A stretch of 64,000 bases of DNA from Paralithodes platypus (lineage: Eukaryota > Arthropoda > Malacostraca > Decapoda > Lithodidae), in contig CM064480.1 in assembly GCA_032716605.1 (NCBI GenBank), positions 21,601,651 through 21,665,650 of the forward strand, written 5' to 3'. A program made the translations under genes and the position numbers. The notes under the pieces were generated by a model. The model saw only the letters and a program-made list of their open reading frames with translations. It was not told where the DNA came from and did no database searches. Shown here piece by piece: positions 1 through 8,018 of the stretch; position 1 is the stretch's first letter; every line of letters begins with the position of its first letter.

Positions 1-34
1 GACAGCCTCAAGCATATAGGCAAGGCCACCCTAG

Positions 35-337
35 TGGTTCCACCCTCACTCTCACCGTGGGAGGGGGAAGAGCCAGTTCGCCCCTCGACAATTTACCCCT
101 CATACATTTCAGACGCACAGGGGTAACTCATCAAGCAGCAGAGGGTACAGGGGACACTACCAGGCCAGAGGTCGAGGCGCACCAAGGACTCAACCATCAC
201 CCTACACGCGACCTCCACCAAAACAACAAAACTACGGGTCACAACAGAGACCTCAACAAACAGGACGACATACTCAACAAGCAGGACGTCATGCTCCCAA
301 CCACCAGAGACCACAAAGTCACCACCAACCCACCTAA
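35..337 (+). pseudogene. DIRS-A gag-like protein, C-terminal Q/R/G-rich fragment
   Basis: In the frame ending at the TAA at 335-337 the translation is rich in Arg, Gly, Gln, His and Pro (for example YRGHYQARGRG near 146-178). It resembles the RG/Q-rich tail that closes the intact gag-like ORF of DIRS-B (about 10500-10634). The same frame has TAG codons at 17 and 32, so either a frameshift lies nearby or decay has begun. Such basic tails in DIRS first ORFs are taken to bind RNA; this is family-level inference. The bulk of the protein lies outside the window. Confidence 0.55.
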
Positions 338-385
338 CACTCACCAACCGACCCAGGATTAAAAAAACTAACTTTTCAAGAGGCC

Positions 386-2368
386 ATCAACAAATCAGAG
401 AGAATTTTCGGCATTGGCCTCAAAGATCCTGGGCAAAGAGAGTAGTAAAGAAGGGCCTCACATGGAAATGGTTGGCAAGACCCCACCTCCGAGCTCAGTC
501 CAACAAGATACAGGTATCTCCGGAATTAGTAACAGTGATAAACCAAATGTTGTTGTTGTTGTTCCCCAAGCTGCCTGGCCGAACAGCCCCAAGTCCCCGA
601 GCAAGGCCAAGGCCATAACTGAGCGCCCCCACAGAACCTTCTCTGCCGACCACAATAAAGCCTGGGTGACCGAAGCCACTCCATGGCGGGGAGCTGAGGA
701 GGGTGCGGAAACGCCCGGGAAACCAAAGCCCCACCCAGGGCCCTGTGCCCCTCAGCAATTATGAAGAGAAAGTTGAGGGGCAAAGGAAAAATGTGACGCT
801 TTGGCTTTCAATCTTGGTAGATTGGGAGGTCAATCCACGGAAGAGACGCCGTCACTTGAGATCTAGAAAATATATAAGTAAAAGGAACAGTCAGAGTAAG
901 CTATGGGTATGGCAGAGATCGCTCAGTTCTCACTCTGATAGACCAGCCCATCACCACATGACTAGAACCCAATCCTCTCAGCATCAGCTAGGAAAGGCCC
1001 TAGAAAGCCACCTTTGGCGGGGGGATAGCTCCCCTATTTCAACCCCTTTCGGGGTTGGGCACCAAATGTTGACAGACAAAGTTCTCACTCACCCACCAGA
1101 GGGCACACCAGTTTTTCTATCACGCATGTTCCTCGTCCCAAAAAGAGACAGCCGTCAACTAAGACCTGTGATAGACATGTCCCTTCTCAACAAGTCAATT
1201 CACAATATGAAGTTCAGAATGCTAACTATCTCCCAAGTAAGGCTAGTTCTACAACCAAAGGTCTGGATAATTACCCTGGACCTAAAAGACGCCTACTGGC
1301 ACATCCCAATAGCAAAGAGATATCAAAAGTTCCTAGCTATCCCATTCAGAAACAAAGCAGTAATGTTCACCAGAATGCCCTTCGGCCTGAACATAGCCCC
1401 CAGAATTTTCACCAAGATAGTCAAACAAGCTCTCCTCCCACTACTCGAAGATGGAGTAAAAATTCTGTTCTACCTAGACGACTGGATGATTCTCGGGTCT
1501 ACCCCACTCCAATGCCAAGAACAAACCTTGAGAGTCATACAACATGTAACAAAGCTGGGCTTCAGAGTAAACCTAGAGAAATCAAATCTCACTCCCACAC
1601 AATCAGCGGAATGGGTAGGTTTAATCTGGGATACACAACTCCAGACGATAAAACAAAGTCCAGCCAACGCCAAACGTCTACATTTAAAACTGTTCAGAGT
1701 ATTACATGCCAAGATGATCACCAGGAAACTTTGGGAATCTCTGATAGGCTCATTAAATTGGGTACAAATGACAGTACCCCTAGGCCACCTCAGACTGAAG
1801 AGGCTAATCTGGCTAGGCAACAAAGCCTTCCCTCTAATACCTCACAACCACCCTCTCGTCATCCCGAAGAGGATACTATATCTCCTGGCATTTTGGACAA
1901 GACCTCAAGTACGGGAATCGGTGGCACACTGGTCAGATCCACCTCCCACCGTATGGGTGGACACAGATGCCTCGAGCCTGATAGGATGGGGCTATCAATC
2001 AACGGAAGGCCATCAGAACCACGGAAAATGGACCACACTAAGTCAGTATCACATCAATGCCAAAGAGCTAGCTCAGTTCCTCTATTCTTTCTCAGAGACC
2101 ATGCGATGTCATTGACCTACAGATCAATAGCTTTCCGGATGGACAACATGGCCTCCGTAACTTGCTTGAAGAAACAAGGCTCCACCCGGTCCAGGATCCT
2201 CCAAGATCTCTCAGAGAAGATATTCTTCCTAGCCCAGAAACACTCCATAATAATCCATGCAACATACCTACCAGGGGTCTCCAATCTATGGGCCGATGCT
2301 CTATCAAGGGGAAAGAGCACCTCAGTGGAATGGGCCCTCAAACAAGAAACATTCAATCACTTAGTTCT
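386..2368 (+). pseudogene. DIRS-A reverse transcriptase / RNase H, interrupted by a SINE-like insertion
   Basis: Copies element RNA into DNA and degrades the template in the cytoplasm or nucleus. The N-terminal part (about 386-553) is separated from the RT core by the retroposon at 551-1060; coding resumes at 1062. RT landmarks: LVPKRDS at 1134, LDLKDAYWHIPI near 1279, PFGLNIAPRIFTK near 1378 and the catalytic YLDD near 1471. RNase H begins at VDTDAS near 1960. A one-base frameshift near 2070-2090 moves the second half (SIAFRMDN..., WADALSRG near 2290) into another frame. The reading stops at the fold-back retroposon at 2369. Identity is secure from motifs; the gene is non-functional. Confidence 0.85.
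551..1060 (-). mobile_element. CAA-tailed SINE-like retroposon, copy 1, inserted in DIRS-A RT
   Basis: On the minus strand the copy starts GGTGCCCAACCCCGAAAGG at about 1060 and ends in a (CAA)n tail, seen as (TTG)n at 551-563. It matches 16709-17231 over its whole length, so both are near full-length copies (~510-525 bp). An 11-bp target duplication ACCAAATGTTG flanks it (543-553 and 1061-1071). The insertion splits the DIRS-A RT gene, which reads on in the same protein context on both sides. No long conserved ORF and no endonuclease or RT is present. The line that would mobilise it is unknown. Confidence 0.85.
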
Positions 2369-2580
2369 ACAATAAAGCCTAGGTGACCGAAGCCACTCCA
2401 TGGCGGGGAGCCGCACCCTCCTCAGCTCCCCGCCATGGAGTGGCTTCGGTCACCTAGGCTTTATTGTGGTCAGCAGGGAAGGTTCTGTGGGGGCGCTCTG
2501 TTATGGCCTTGGCCTTGCTCGGGGCCTTGGGGCTGTTCGGCCAGGCAGCTTGGGGAACAACAACAACAACAACAACAACA
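2369..2580 (+). mobile_element. SINE-like retroposon, copy 2: 5'-truncated with a fold-back head
   Basis: The 3' part, from about 2425 to the (CAA)n tail at 2559-2580, matches the 3' part of copies 1 and 3. Its 5' end is a perfect 43-bp inverted repeat: arm 2369-2411 and arm 2425-2467, with a 13-nt loop CGCACCCTCCTCA. The left arm is an inverted copy of the element's own segment. Inverted 5' ends are known from twin priming or template switching in target-primed reverse transcription. The copy separates the RNase H end of DIRS-A from its Dam-like region. I see no clear target duplication. Confidence 0.8.
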
Positions 2581-2581
2581 G

Positions 2582-2997
2582 CAACCATTTTCACCACAAA
2601 TCGATCTGTTCGCATCTCTTCAATCAACGAAGCTCCGGGCTCACATATCTCGGGACCTCAAGACACGGGAAGGGGGTCCGGATGCCTTCACAGTAGATTG
2701 AAACAGGTGGACATCAATTTACCTCTTCCCACCCCCAGACACCTCACTGATGTGCAAAGTCATTCACCACCTCAGATCGTTCCAGGGGCAAGTAACCCTG
2801 GTTGCTCCAATGTGGCCTACTCAAGCGTGGTACACTCAACTTACTCAATGGTGCAACAAACCTCTGCAACTCCCCCTGACAGATTTCCACTTGGAAGAAA
2901 CTGTAAGAAACCTGCAGACCTCGCTCAATTTTGCTATGTGGACATTCTCAAATCCAAGTGGCTTCCGTCCTACGACAAGGAAATCACTAACAAGCTC
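2582..2997 (+). pseudogene. DIRS-A Dam-like methyltransferase-type region
   Basis: Starting at IDLFAS (about 2600) and running through DAFTVD, YLFPPPDTSLM (near 2718) and VAPMWPTQAWY (near 2797), this matches the equivalent part of DIRS-B (12190-12554). DIRS1-like elements carry a degenerate Dam-type N6-adenine methyltransferase domain after RNase H, whose NPPY motif appears here as FPPP. That assignment is from family knowledge plus motif order, not from a search. A TGA at 2699-2701 replaces the Trp codon found in DIRS-B (DWNRW). The 3' end overlaps the start of the YR frame, as in other DIRS elements. Confidence 0.6.
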
Positions 2998-3936
2998 ACA
3001 AATCAGTACACAGCTTCCACCTTGAGACAATACAGCTCTCACTGGAAACAATTTACAACGTGGATTGTAGATTCAAACCAGAAGAATCCTTCGGCTGCCT
3101 TGTTGTTGAAATACCTAAATTACTTGTTTGAAACTAAGAAACTAGCAGTGAACACACTTAGAAACCACCTATCAGCAGTAAAGGAACCCTTCCTCACGCT
3201 CACCGGTCTATCCTTACCCCAGAAAGACGAACAAGGGTTTATGAAAGCTTACTTCAAACTCAGAGCCCCAAATCGTCAATTACTTCCTCAATGGTCAATC
3301 TCGAAGGTCCTAACGTTATTACAGTCTAGGCCTTATTCGGTGAAACCAAACATAGATAAGAAACTTAAGAAGTGTGTATTTCTGATGGCCCTAGCTACTG
3401 GCCATAGGGTCTTAGAATTGGCAGCCATGGCAAGGTCCCCAAACTGTCTACGTTTTGCCCCTAATAACGACTCTGTACATATTGCCCCTCCACCAGATTT
3501 TATTGCAAAAAATTAGCACCAGGAACATGTCTTTACACCTTTCTCTATCCCTGCCTTGAAAAGAGGAAAGATACACCATGCCCTATGTCCTGTGAAAGCA
3601 TTATATACCTACTTTAAGTCTGTTATTCCTAGAAATAAAGAACATTTGTGGGTTTCTCCAGATGGCTCAACAAGGTTGGGGAGAAAAGTATTAGCATCCA
3701 CGATAGTAGATGTAATTAAGGAGGCTGATCCTCAGGTAATTGCCAAAGCCCACAACGTACGCAAATGGGCCACTACCATTAGGTTCCTCAACAACTTTTC
3801 AGTAGAGGATATCACTCAAATGGGTCTTTGTTCCTCGAGCAATACTTTCCTATCCAGATATTTGTCAGTCCATCTGGAGAGACCCAATTTACCATGCACA
3901 GCTTTAAGGCTAGAACATATCCCCTGGGATAAATAA
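2896..3936 (+). pseudogene. DIRS-A tyrosine recombinase (YR)
   Basis: DIRS elements integrate a circular DNA intermediate with this phage-integrase-type enzyme. The SAM-like N-terminal DNA-binding part is at about 2920-3270 (YTASTLRQYSSHWKQF). The catalytic residues are recognisable: Arg in ATGHRVLEL (about 3394), His-x-x-Arg in KAHNVRKW (about 3745) and Tyr in FLSRYLSV (about 3853). One nonsense codon, TAG at 3514-3516, interrupts the frame where DIRS-B has GAG (AKNEH). Otherwise the frame is continuous to the TAA at 3934-3936. The YR frame lies at -1 relative to the preceding Dam-like region, as in DIRS-B. Confidence 0.88.
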
Positions 3937-4367
3937 GTAGACTGTTATATATGATTCAATACTTTTATTACCAGTCCAACAGCATAAGAGAAAGTGTGCC
4001 CTACCAGTCACCATAAATGAAAAAAAGAGGGGGGCGCGTGAAGTTCCATGACAAAATGGCAGGTCACACAATCTGAAATATATAACAAGAGTGTTATTAC
4101 CACATGATATCTGTTACATAGCAATACCTATATTTTATTGCAACTATAAATGTGTAACATTATTTTATATTTTATTCTAAATTGATGATATACGATTACC
4201 AGTATATATTCACATCTCAGTAGTTCTGTTTTCTAAAATAAGGCTTCTTTTAATGGTACCCGCCTTATACTGTATATCTTTTTCTTACTGTTATACCTTT
4301 TATAAGTAAATACATGTCACAGTTCACATATTAGTTTTCAGTCTTCCTATTAATTTTGTTTTTTAGC
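3937..4367 (+). other. DIRS-A 3' non-coding region before the MITE
   Basis: AT-rich sequence with no coding signal. A purine/G tract (GAGGGGGG, 4027-4034) lies ~90 bp after the YR stop. DIRS-B and DIRS-C have longer G tracts about 40 bp after their YR stops. Confidence 0.5.
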
Positions 4368-4371
4368 TTAA

Positions 4372-4849
4372 CCCTTCTGACCCGGGCTGGTCCTCCAAAG
4401 GATGGAGGTCCTATCCGGGCGATTTGGCCGAAAAACGTGTAGGCCTAGGCTACCGTATCTTTGCTATTTTAACTGCTAGAAATTTCCCACGCATCTATAA
4501 ATGTAGTGCGGTTTCCAATCTGTAGACTGACGTTGAGTAGAGCTCTCTAAGTCAACTGGTTCAGTTGTGATGACGATTTCGTGGAGCGAATTTTGCCACG
4601 ATGTTGACAATATCGAAGCTTTTCAGACACTAATTTCGTCTGACGTCACAACAATAACATTGATCCGACGTCTCCTTCTTGTTTTCGGAGGTGCGGTGAC
4701 GCAACGATCGGCTTTGTTTACATGCGTCGGACGCACGGCGTTCAGACCAAGCTGAATAGGCTTTCAAGCTTACTGTCTGTTAAAAGGACACCCGGGGTCC
4801 TGCCCAACTGCCGCGGTGTCCTTTCACAAGGACAGCCGGGTAGGAAGGG
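4372..4849 (+). mobile_element. piggyBac-like MITE flanked by TTAA, inserted in DIRS-A
   Basis: The 478-bp unit is bounded by TTAA at 4368-4371 and 4850-4853, the piggyBac target duplication. Terminal inverted repeats begin CCCTTCTGACCCGGGCTG on the left and CCCTTCCTACCCGGCTG on the right (reverse complement). Its interior resembles the MITEs at 15676-16637, 16067-16540 and 30397-30875, including a shared stretch around GAGTAGAGCTCTCTAAGTCA. There is no transposase. It would depend on an enzyme such as that encoded by the broken gene at 17952-20820. Confidence 0.88.
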
Positions 4850-4900
4850 TTAAGGAGCATATGAAGGTCCCTCCACCGGTCGTGATGTTCTAGGCTATTA

Positions 4901-5002
4901 CGTCATTGACGTAAGGAGCCACCAATAAATTACGGTTTTGACAACCCGTAAGGGAAGGAAGGAAAAACTACTATTTATTGGTGGCTCCTGAAGTCAATGA
5001 CG
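4901..5002 (+). repeat. DIRS-A internal complementary region (ICR)
   Basis: This segment is the reverse complement of the element's outer ends joined together. Its first part reads out to CCACCAATAAATT, complementary to a left end TTATTGGTGG that lies outside the window. The rest (TACGGTTTTGACAACCCG through the closing GTCAATGACG) is complementary to the right end at 5312-5384. In the DIRS-1 model the ICR aligns the two ends so that a circle can be closed. Confidence 0.75.
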
Positions 5003-5039
5003 AAATTGCCCTCCCTCCATCCCCTTCCCATTCACATGC

Positions 5040-5384
5040 TCAATTTGGTATACGCTTTAGAAACCAGTTCAAGGTCAACTGGGACATCAGGGCACGCTCA
5101 TGGGAACAGAGGAAGATCTGAATGCGCGGTGTTCTAACTGTACTATTTAATTTCCTTTTATTTTTTACTTTTCAGTGGCTCCGTCTCAATGACGTACCTT
5201 AGGAATGATTAAGGGGTACCCCCCAAGATGATATTGGTTCTCGACCGTAGTGATCAGGATTAACCCGGGCTCAGAGGAGCCCGGAAAGAGGCCATATTAC
5301 CATAGGCTCTTACGTCATTGACTTCAGGAGCCACCAATAAATAGTAGTTTTTCCTTCCTTCCCTTACGGGTTGTCAAAACCGTA
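5040..5384 (+). repeat. DIRS-A right terminal repeat region
   Basis: The outermost 73 bases (5312-5384) are complementary to the ICR at 4901-5002. The rest should be the right inverted terminal repeat, but its partner is outside the window and the inner boundary cannot be set. The element ends at about CAAAACCGTA (5374-5384). LINE-alpha sequence starts directly after it. Confidence 0.65.
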
Positions 5385-5385
5385 T

Positions 5386-5942
5386 TATTAATAGACTCCT
5401 GTTCTCTTAAGGTGAGCATCAAGTCTTTTTTAAACATGTTGATAGATGTACTACCTAGCACATTATTTGGCAGCTTGTTCCATTCATTTATTACAGAATA
5501 GCTAAAGAAGTTCTTGGTTATGTCTAGATTTGCCTTTTTGGTCAGTAGTTTCATACCATTATTACAAGTGGGAAGATGATTGAGAGAGAACAGGGCATCG
5601 ATGTCCACTTTGTCAAAGCCCTTTAGAATTTTGAAGCATTCAATCAGTTGTCCCCTTATTCTTCTCTTTTTTAGTGAGAACAAGTAAAGTTTTTTAAGTC
5701 TTTCGTCGTATGATTTGTTTTTCAGTGTCCGGATAAGTTTAGTCGCTCTCCTCTGTACTCTTTCCATCTTGTCAATGTTCTTCTTTAGATATTGTGACCA
5801 AAACTGTACACCGTACTCTAGGTGAGGTCTTCCTATGCTCTTGTAAAGTGGTTGTAATATATCTTCACTCATATATTTGAGATTTCTCTTAATGTAACCA
5901 ACCATTCTATTGGCTTTGTTGGTTGCAATGGCACATTATTTA
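5386..5942 (-). pseudogene. LINE-alpha ORF2, C-terminal part
   Basis: The region is open for about 180 codons on the minus strand, from ATNKANRMVGYIKRN at the DIRS-B junction through RPHLEYGVQFWS and the closing LPNNVLGSTSINMFKKDL. These are the conserved thumb/C-terminal motifs of CR1-like ORF2 proteins (the HLEYG..W box and the final NxLP...FK block). It reads up to the right end of DIRS-A. The upstream continuation is at 14611-15671. There is no catalytic centre in this piece. Confidence 0.82.
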
Positions 5943-6251
5943 TTAGTGGCCCCTCCATCATTGACGAACATGCCTATTACATAAGGCATCCTCTTCAAAC
6001 ACTAATCCGCCGTAGTTTTGAATCTACCGCGCAGAGCATTTAAAAACTGAGGAGCCTTCATCATGAGCGCACGCGACCTCACTCATGGCTTCAGTCATTA
6101 TGAATTGGGTTCTCACTACGAAAAAACTTCGTAAAAAAATAAAAAGAAAAAGAAAAATAAGAATAACTATCCAATAAGCTTTCCATCATATCGTGGATGT
6201 ACTTGTGTGGATTTCTGACCAGACGCTGATTCAGGCGTCATTCTTCCTTCT
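5943..6251 (+). repeat. DIRS-B left inverted terminal repeat
   Basis: It is the reverse complement of 14254-14567 over about 310 bp with few differences. Landmarks are TTATTAGTGGCCCC at the outer end and GGCGTCATTCTTCCTTC at the inner end (6235-6251). Promoter function is usual for DIRS terminal repeats but is not shown here. Confidence 0.9.
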
Positions 6252-8018
6252 CTGCTCTGCGCTCAGCCCGCCCGGACGTGCCTCCCCACGCTCCGCTGGT
6301 TCCGCATTCGTTGCGTCCCTAGTGAGTTTTTCTCATTTGTTTACTCCAGGATGTATCGAGTAAGGTTAGGATAGGCGTAGCAGGAGTGTCCTGGGCTGGT
6401 TGCCCGCAGTGCAGTGTATTTTGGGTCGAGTGTATGGGGCATCTATTTCGGATGTACCCTCGTGGTCACGTTGTGGACATGTGAACTTTTTCACAGTCGA
6501 GTTAGTTTGTGATGCAGGCGGCTTTCACTACGCGTTAATTATTGCTGCCTTTTATCTTTCTGATGAGGTAAGCTTTGTTTTCTGACGTTCCCAGCGTATT
6601 TTTCTTCACTTAGTGAAGTTTTTTCTGGGTCCCGAGTCAGTCTTCCCTGGGTTGGAAGTTATTGCTACGGTGGTGTGTTGGCGGTGGTTCCTGTTGTGAT
6701 ATTTCCAATGTGTGTGTATATTTCAACTGTTATTATGCCGTCTGCCTAGGCCTAGCCAGCCGCTCGTAGCTTTGCCACATGTACTAGTGTTATTATTTAT
6801 TATTTATAAATATGCCCTACTGTGTCATGTGTATCCGGGGTTTAGTTGTGTATTGGCTAATTCCTCGGACTATAATTGTTTCCTGGTTTAGTTGTGTATT
6901 GGCTAATTCCACGGATTATGGTGTGACCTTGGGTTAGTCGTGCGTGGCTATCCTCGTGTCGTGTGTTGTTCAGATGGTGTCTGTTCAGGGTGGGTTTCCT
7001 TCCGGCGGGTTTTTTCTCGGTTTCACCGTGAAAAAATCCTGGCCGAGAGCAGTGTTGGGCCACACGTGGTTGTTAACACTGGCTTGTATCCCCGGCGGGG
7101 GGGTGTCTGTGGCTCTCCAGGACTGCGTCTGTGGGTGCCTGGTTTCAGGCCTCCTTTGATTCCCGGCGGGATGGCTGTACCCTTCCATATAAAACGGCGT
7201 TCTTGTGGACATACGTTTTGGGAGTTTTTTCTACCTGGTTTTACGACAACCACATGAAAAACCTAGCTGTTGTTTAGGCTTTCCTCCCTGGCGATCTTTT
7301 ACAAAGAAGTGGGGACAGGAACTTATGGGGTTAACTTTTAAAACTTCTCACCCGGCGGGTGCACCTGGGTAGGGTGAGATGAACGACTTAGGTCTTTCAG
7401 TTTAGTTAACCAATCCATTATAGTGATACTCTGTGTATCGCTGCCTTTACTATTATGGCGATTGAAGGTTCAATTAGGTTAAATATCGATTCTCACACCC
7501 GGCGGGTGCTCCTAGGTGGAGGAACTAAGGAATTTACAAAATTCAATTTAACCTATTAATTTAGTGATACAATTAGGTATCGCCGCCTTCTAACTTACGG
7601 CGATCTTTTGTGACAATTCGTTAAACATCAGATCTCGTATCATCCTGCCCTGGGCTATTCTACTAAAATAATTCAAGGGCCGGCGTCTTTTTGGGGGGTT
7701 GCTTTGTTACAAAATTGAATCTTGAGACAGTCACCTCCTCCGAGAGACTATAAGTGCCATGCTGGACCATTATATCAGAGGGTATTCTTCACTTTCTTTA
7801 GCAAAAGATTTGTTTAGACTTTACACCTCGCCGCGTAGCGAGATGTGTTAGTTGTGTCTTTGCATCTCGTTACCCGGCGGGTTATTAACACTGGTGTGCG
7901 ATCATGTTGGATTAACCTTATGAGCATTAATTCCTGGAAATTTTCTTGTTTTTTCCAGAGCTGAGCTCCGGCGGACCAATACAGACCCGGCGGTAGTTTT
8001 CACCCACCAGTCTCTGTC
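6252..8018 (+). promoter_or_regulatory. DIRS-B 5' leader with motif array, hairpins and possible intron
   Basis: This is 1.77 kb of leader without a convincing ORF. It holds a 26-bp perfect direct repeat (6839-6864 and 6885-6910). Eight CCGGCGG motifs lie between 7002 and 7993, six of them CCGGCGGG. A degenerate ~145-bp tandem pair (about 7343-7490 and 7491-7620) has, in each unit, a 7-bp stem GTGATAC/GTATCGC with a different loop. A good 5' splice-like site GAG|GTAAGC (6568) and a pyrimidine-rich 3' splice-like site TTTTTTCCAG (ending 7958) could define a leader intron. All functional readings are inference; the motifs are directly visible. Confidence 0.5.

Larger units (their letters stand above)
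1..5384 (+). mobile_element. DIRS-A: DIRS1-like tyrosine-recombinase retrotransposon, 5' part outside window
   Basis: Order of domains is gag-like tail, RT, RNase H, Dam-like region, tyrosine recombinase (YR), internal complementary region and right terminus. This is the DIRS1 layout; there is no protease, DDE integrase or LTR. The left terminus and most of gag lie before base 1. The element has been hit by two copies of a SINE-like retroposon (551-1060 and 2369-2580) and by a piggyBac MITE (4372-4849). The right end abuts the 3' end of LINE-alpha at 5384-5386, so DIRS-A probably inserted there. Coding parts carry frameshifts and nonsense codons, so the copy is dead. Confidence 0.88.

Noticed and set aside
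414..783. ORFs covering the SINE-like copies (also near 2400-2700 and 16922-17376)
   Set aside because: Several frames are open on both strands because of GC-rich composition; none is shared in a way that suggests a protein, and they cross insertion borders.
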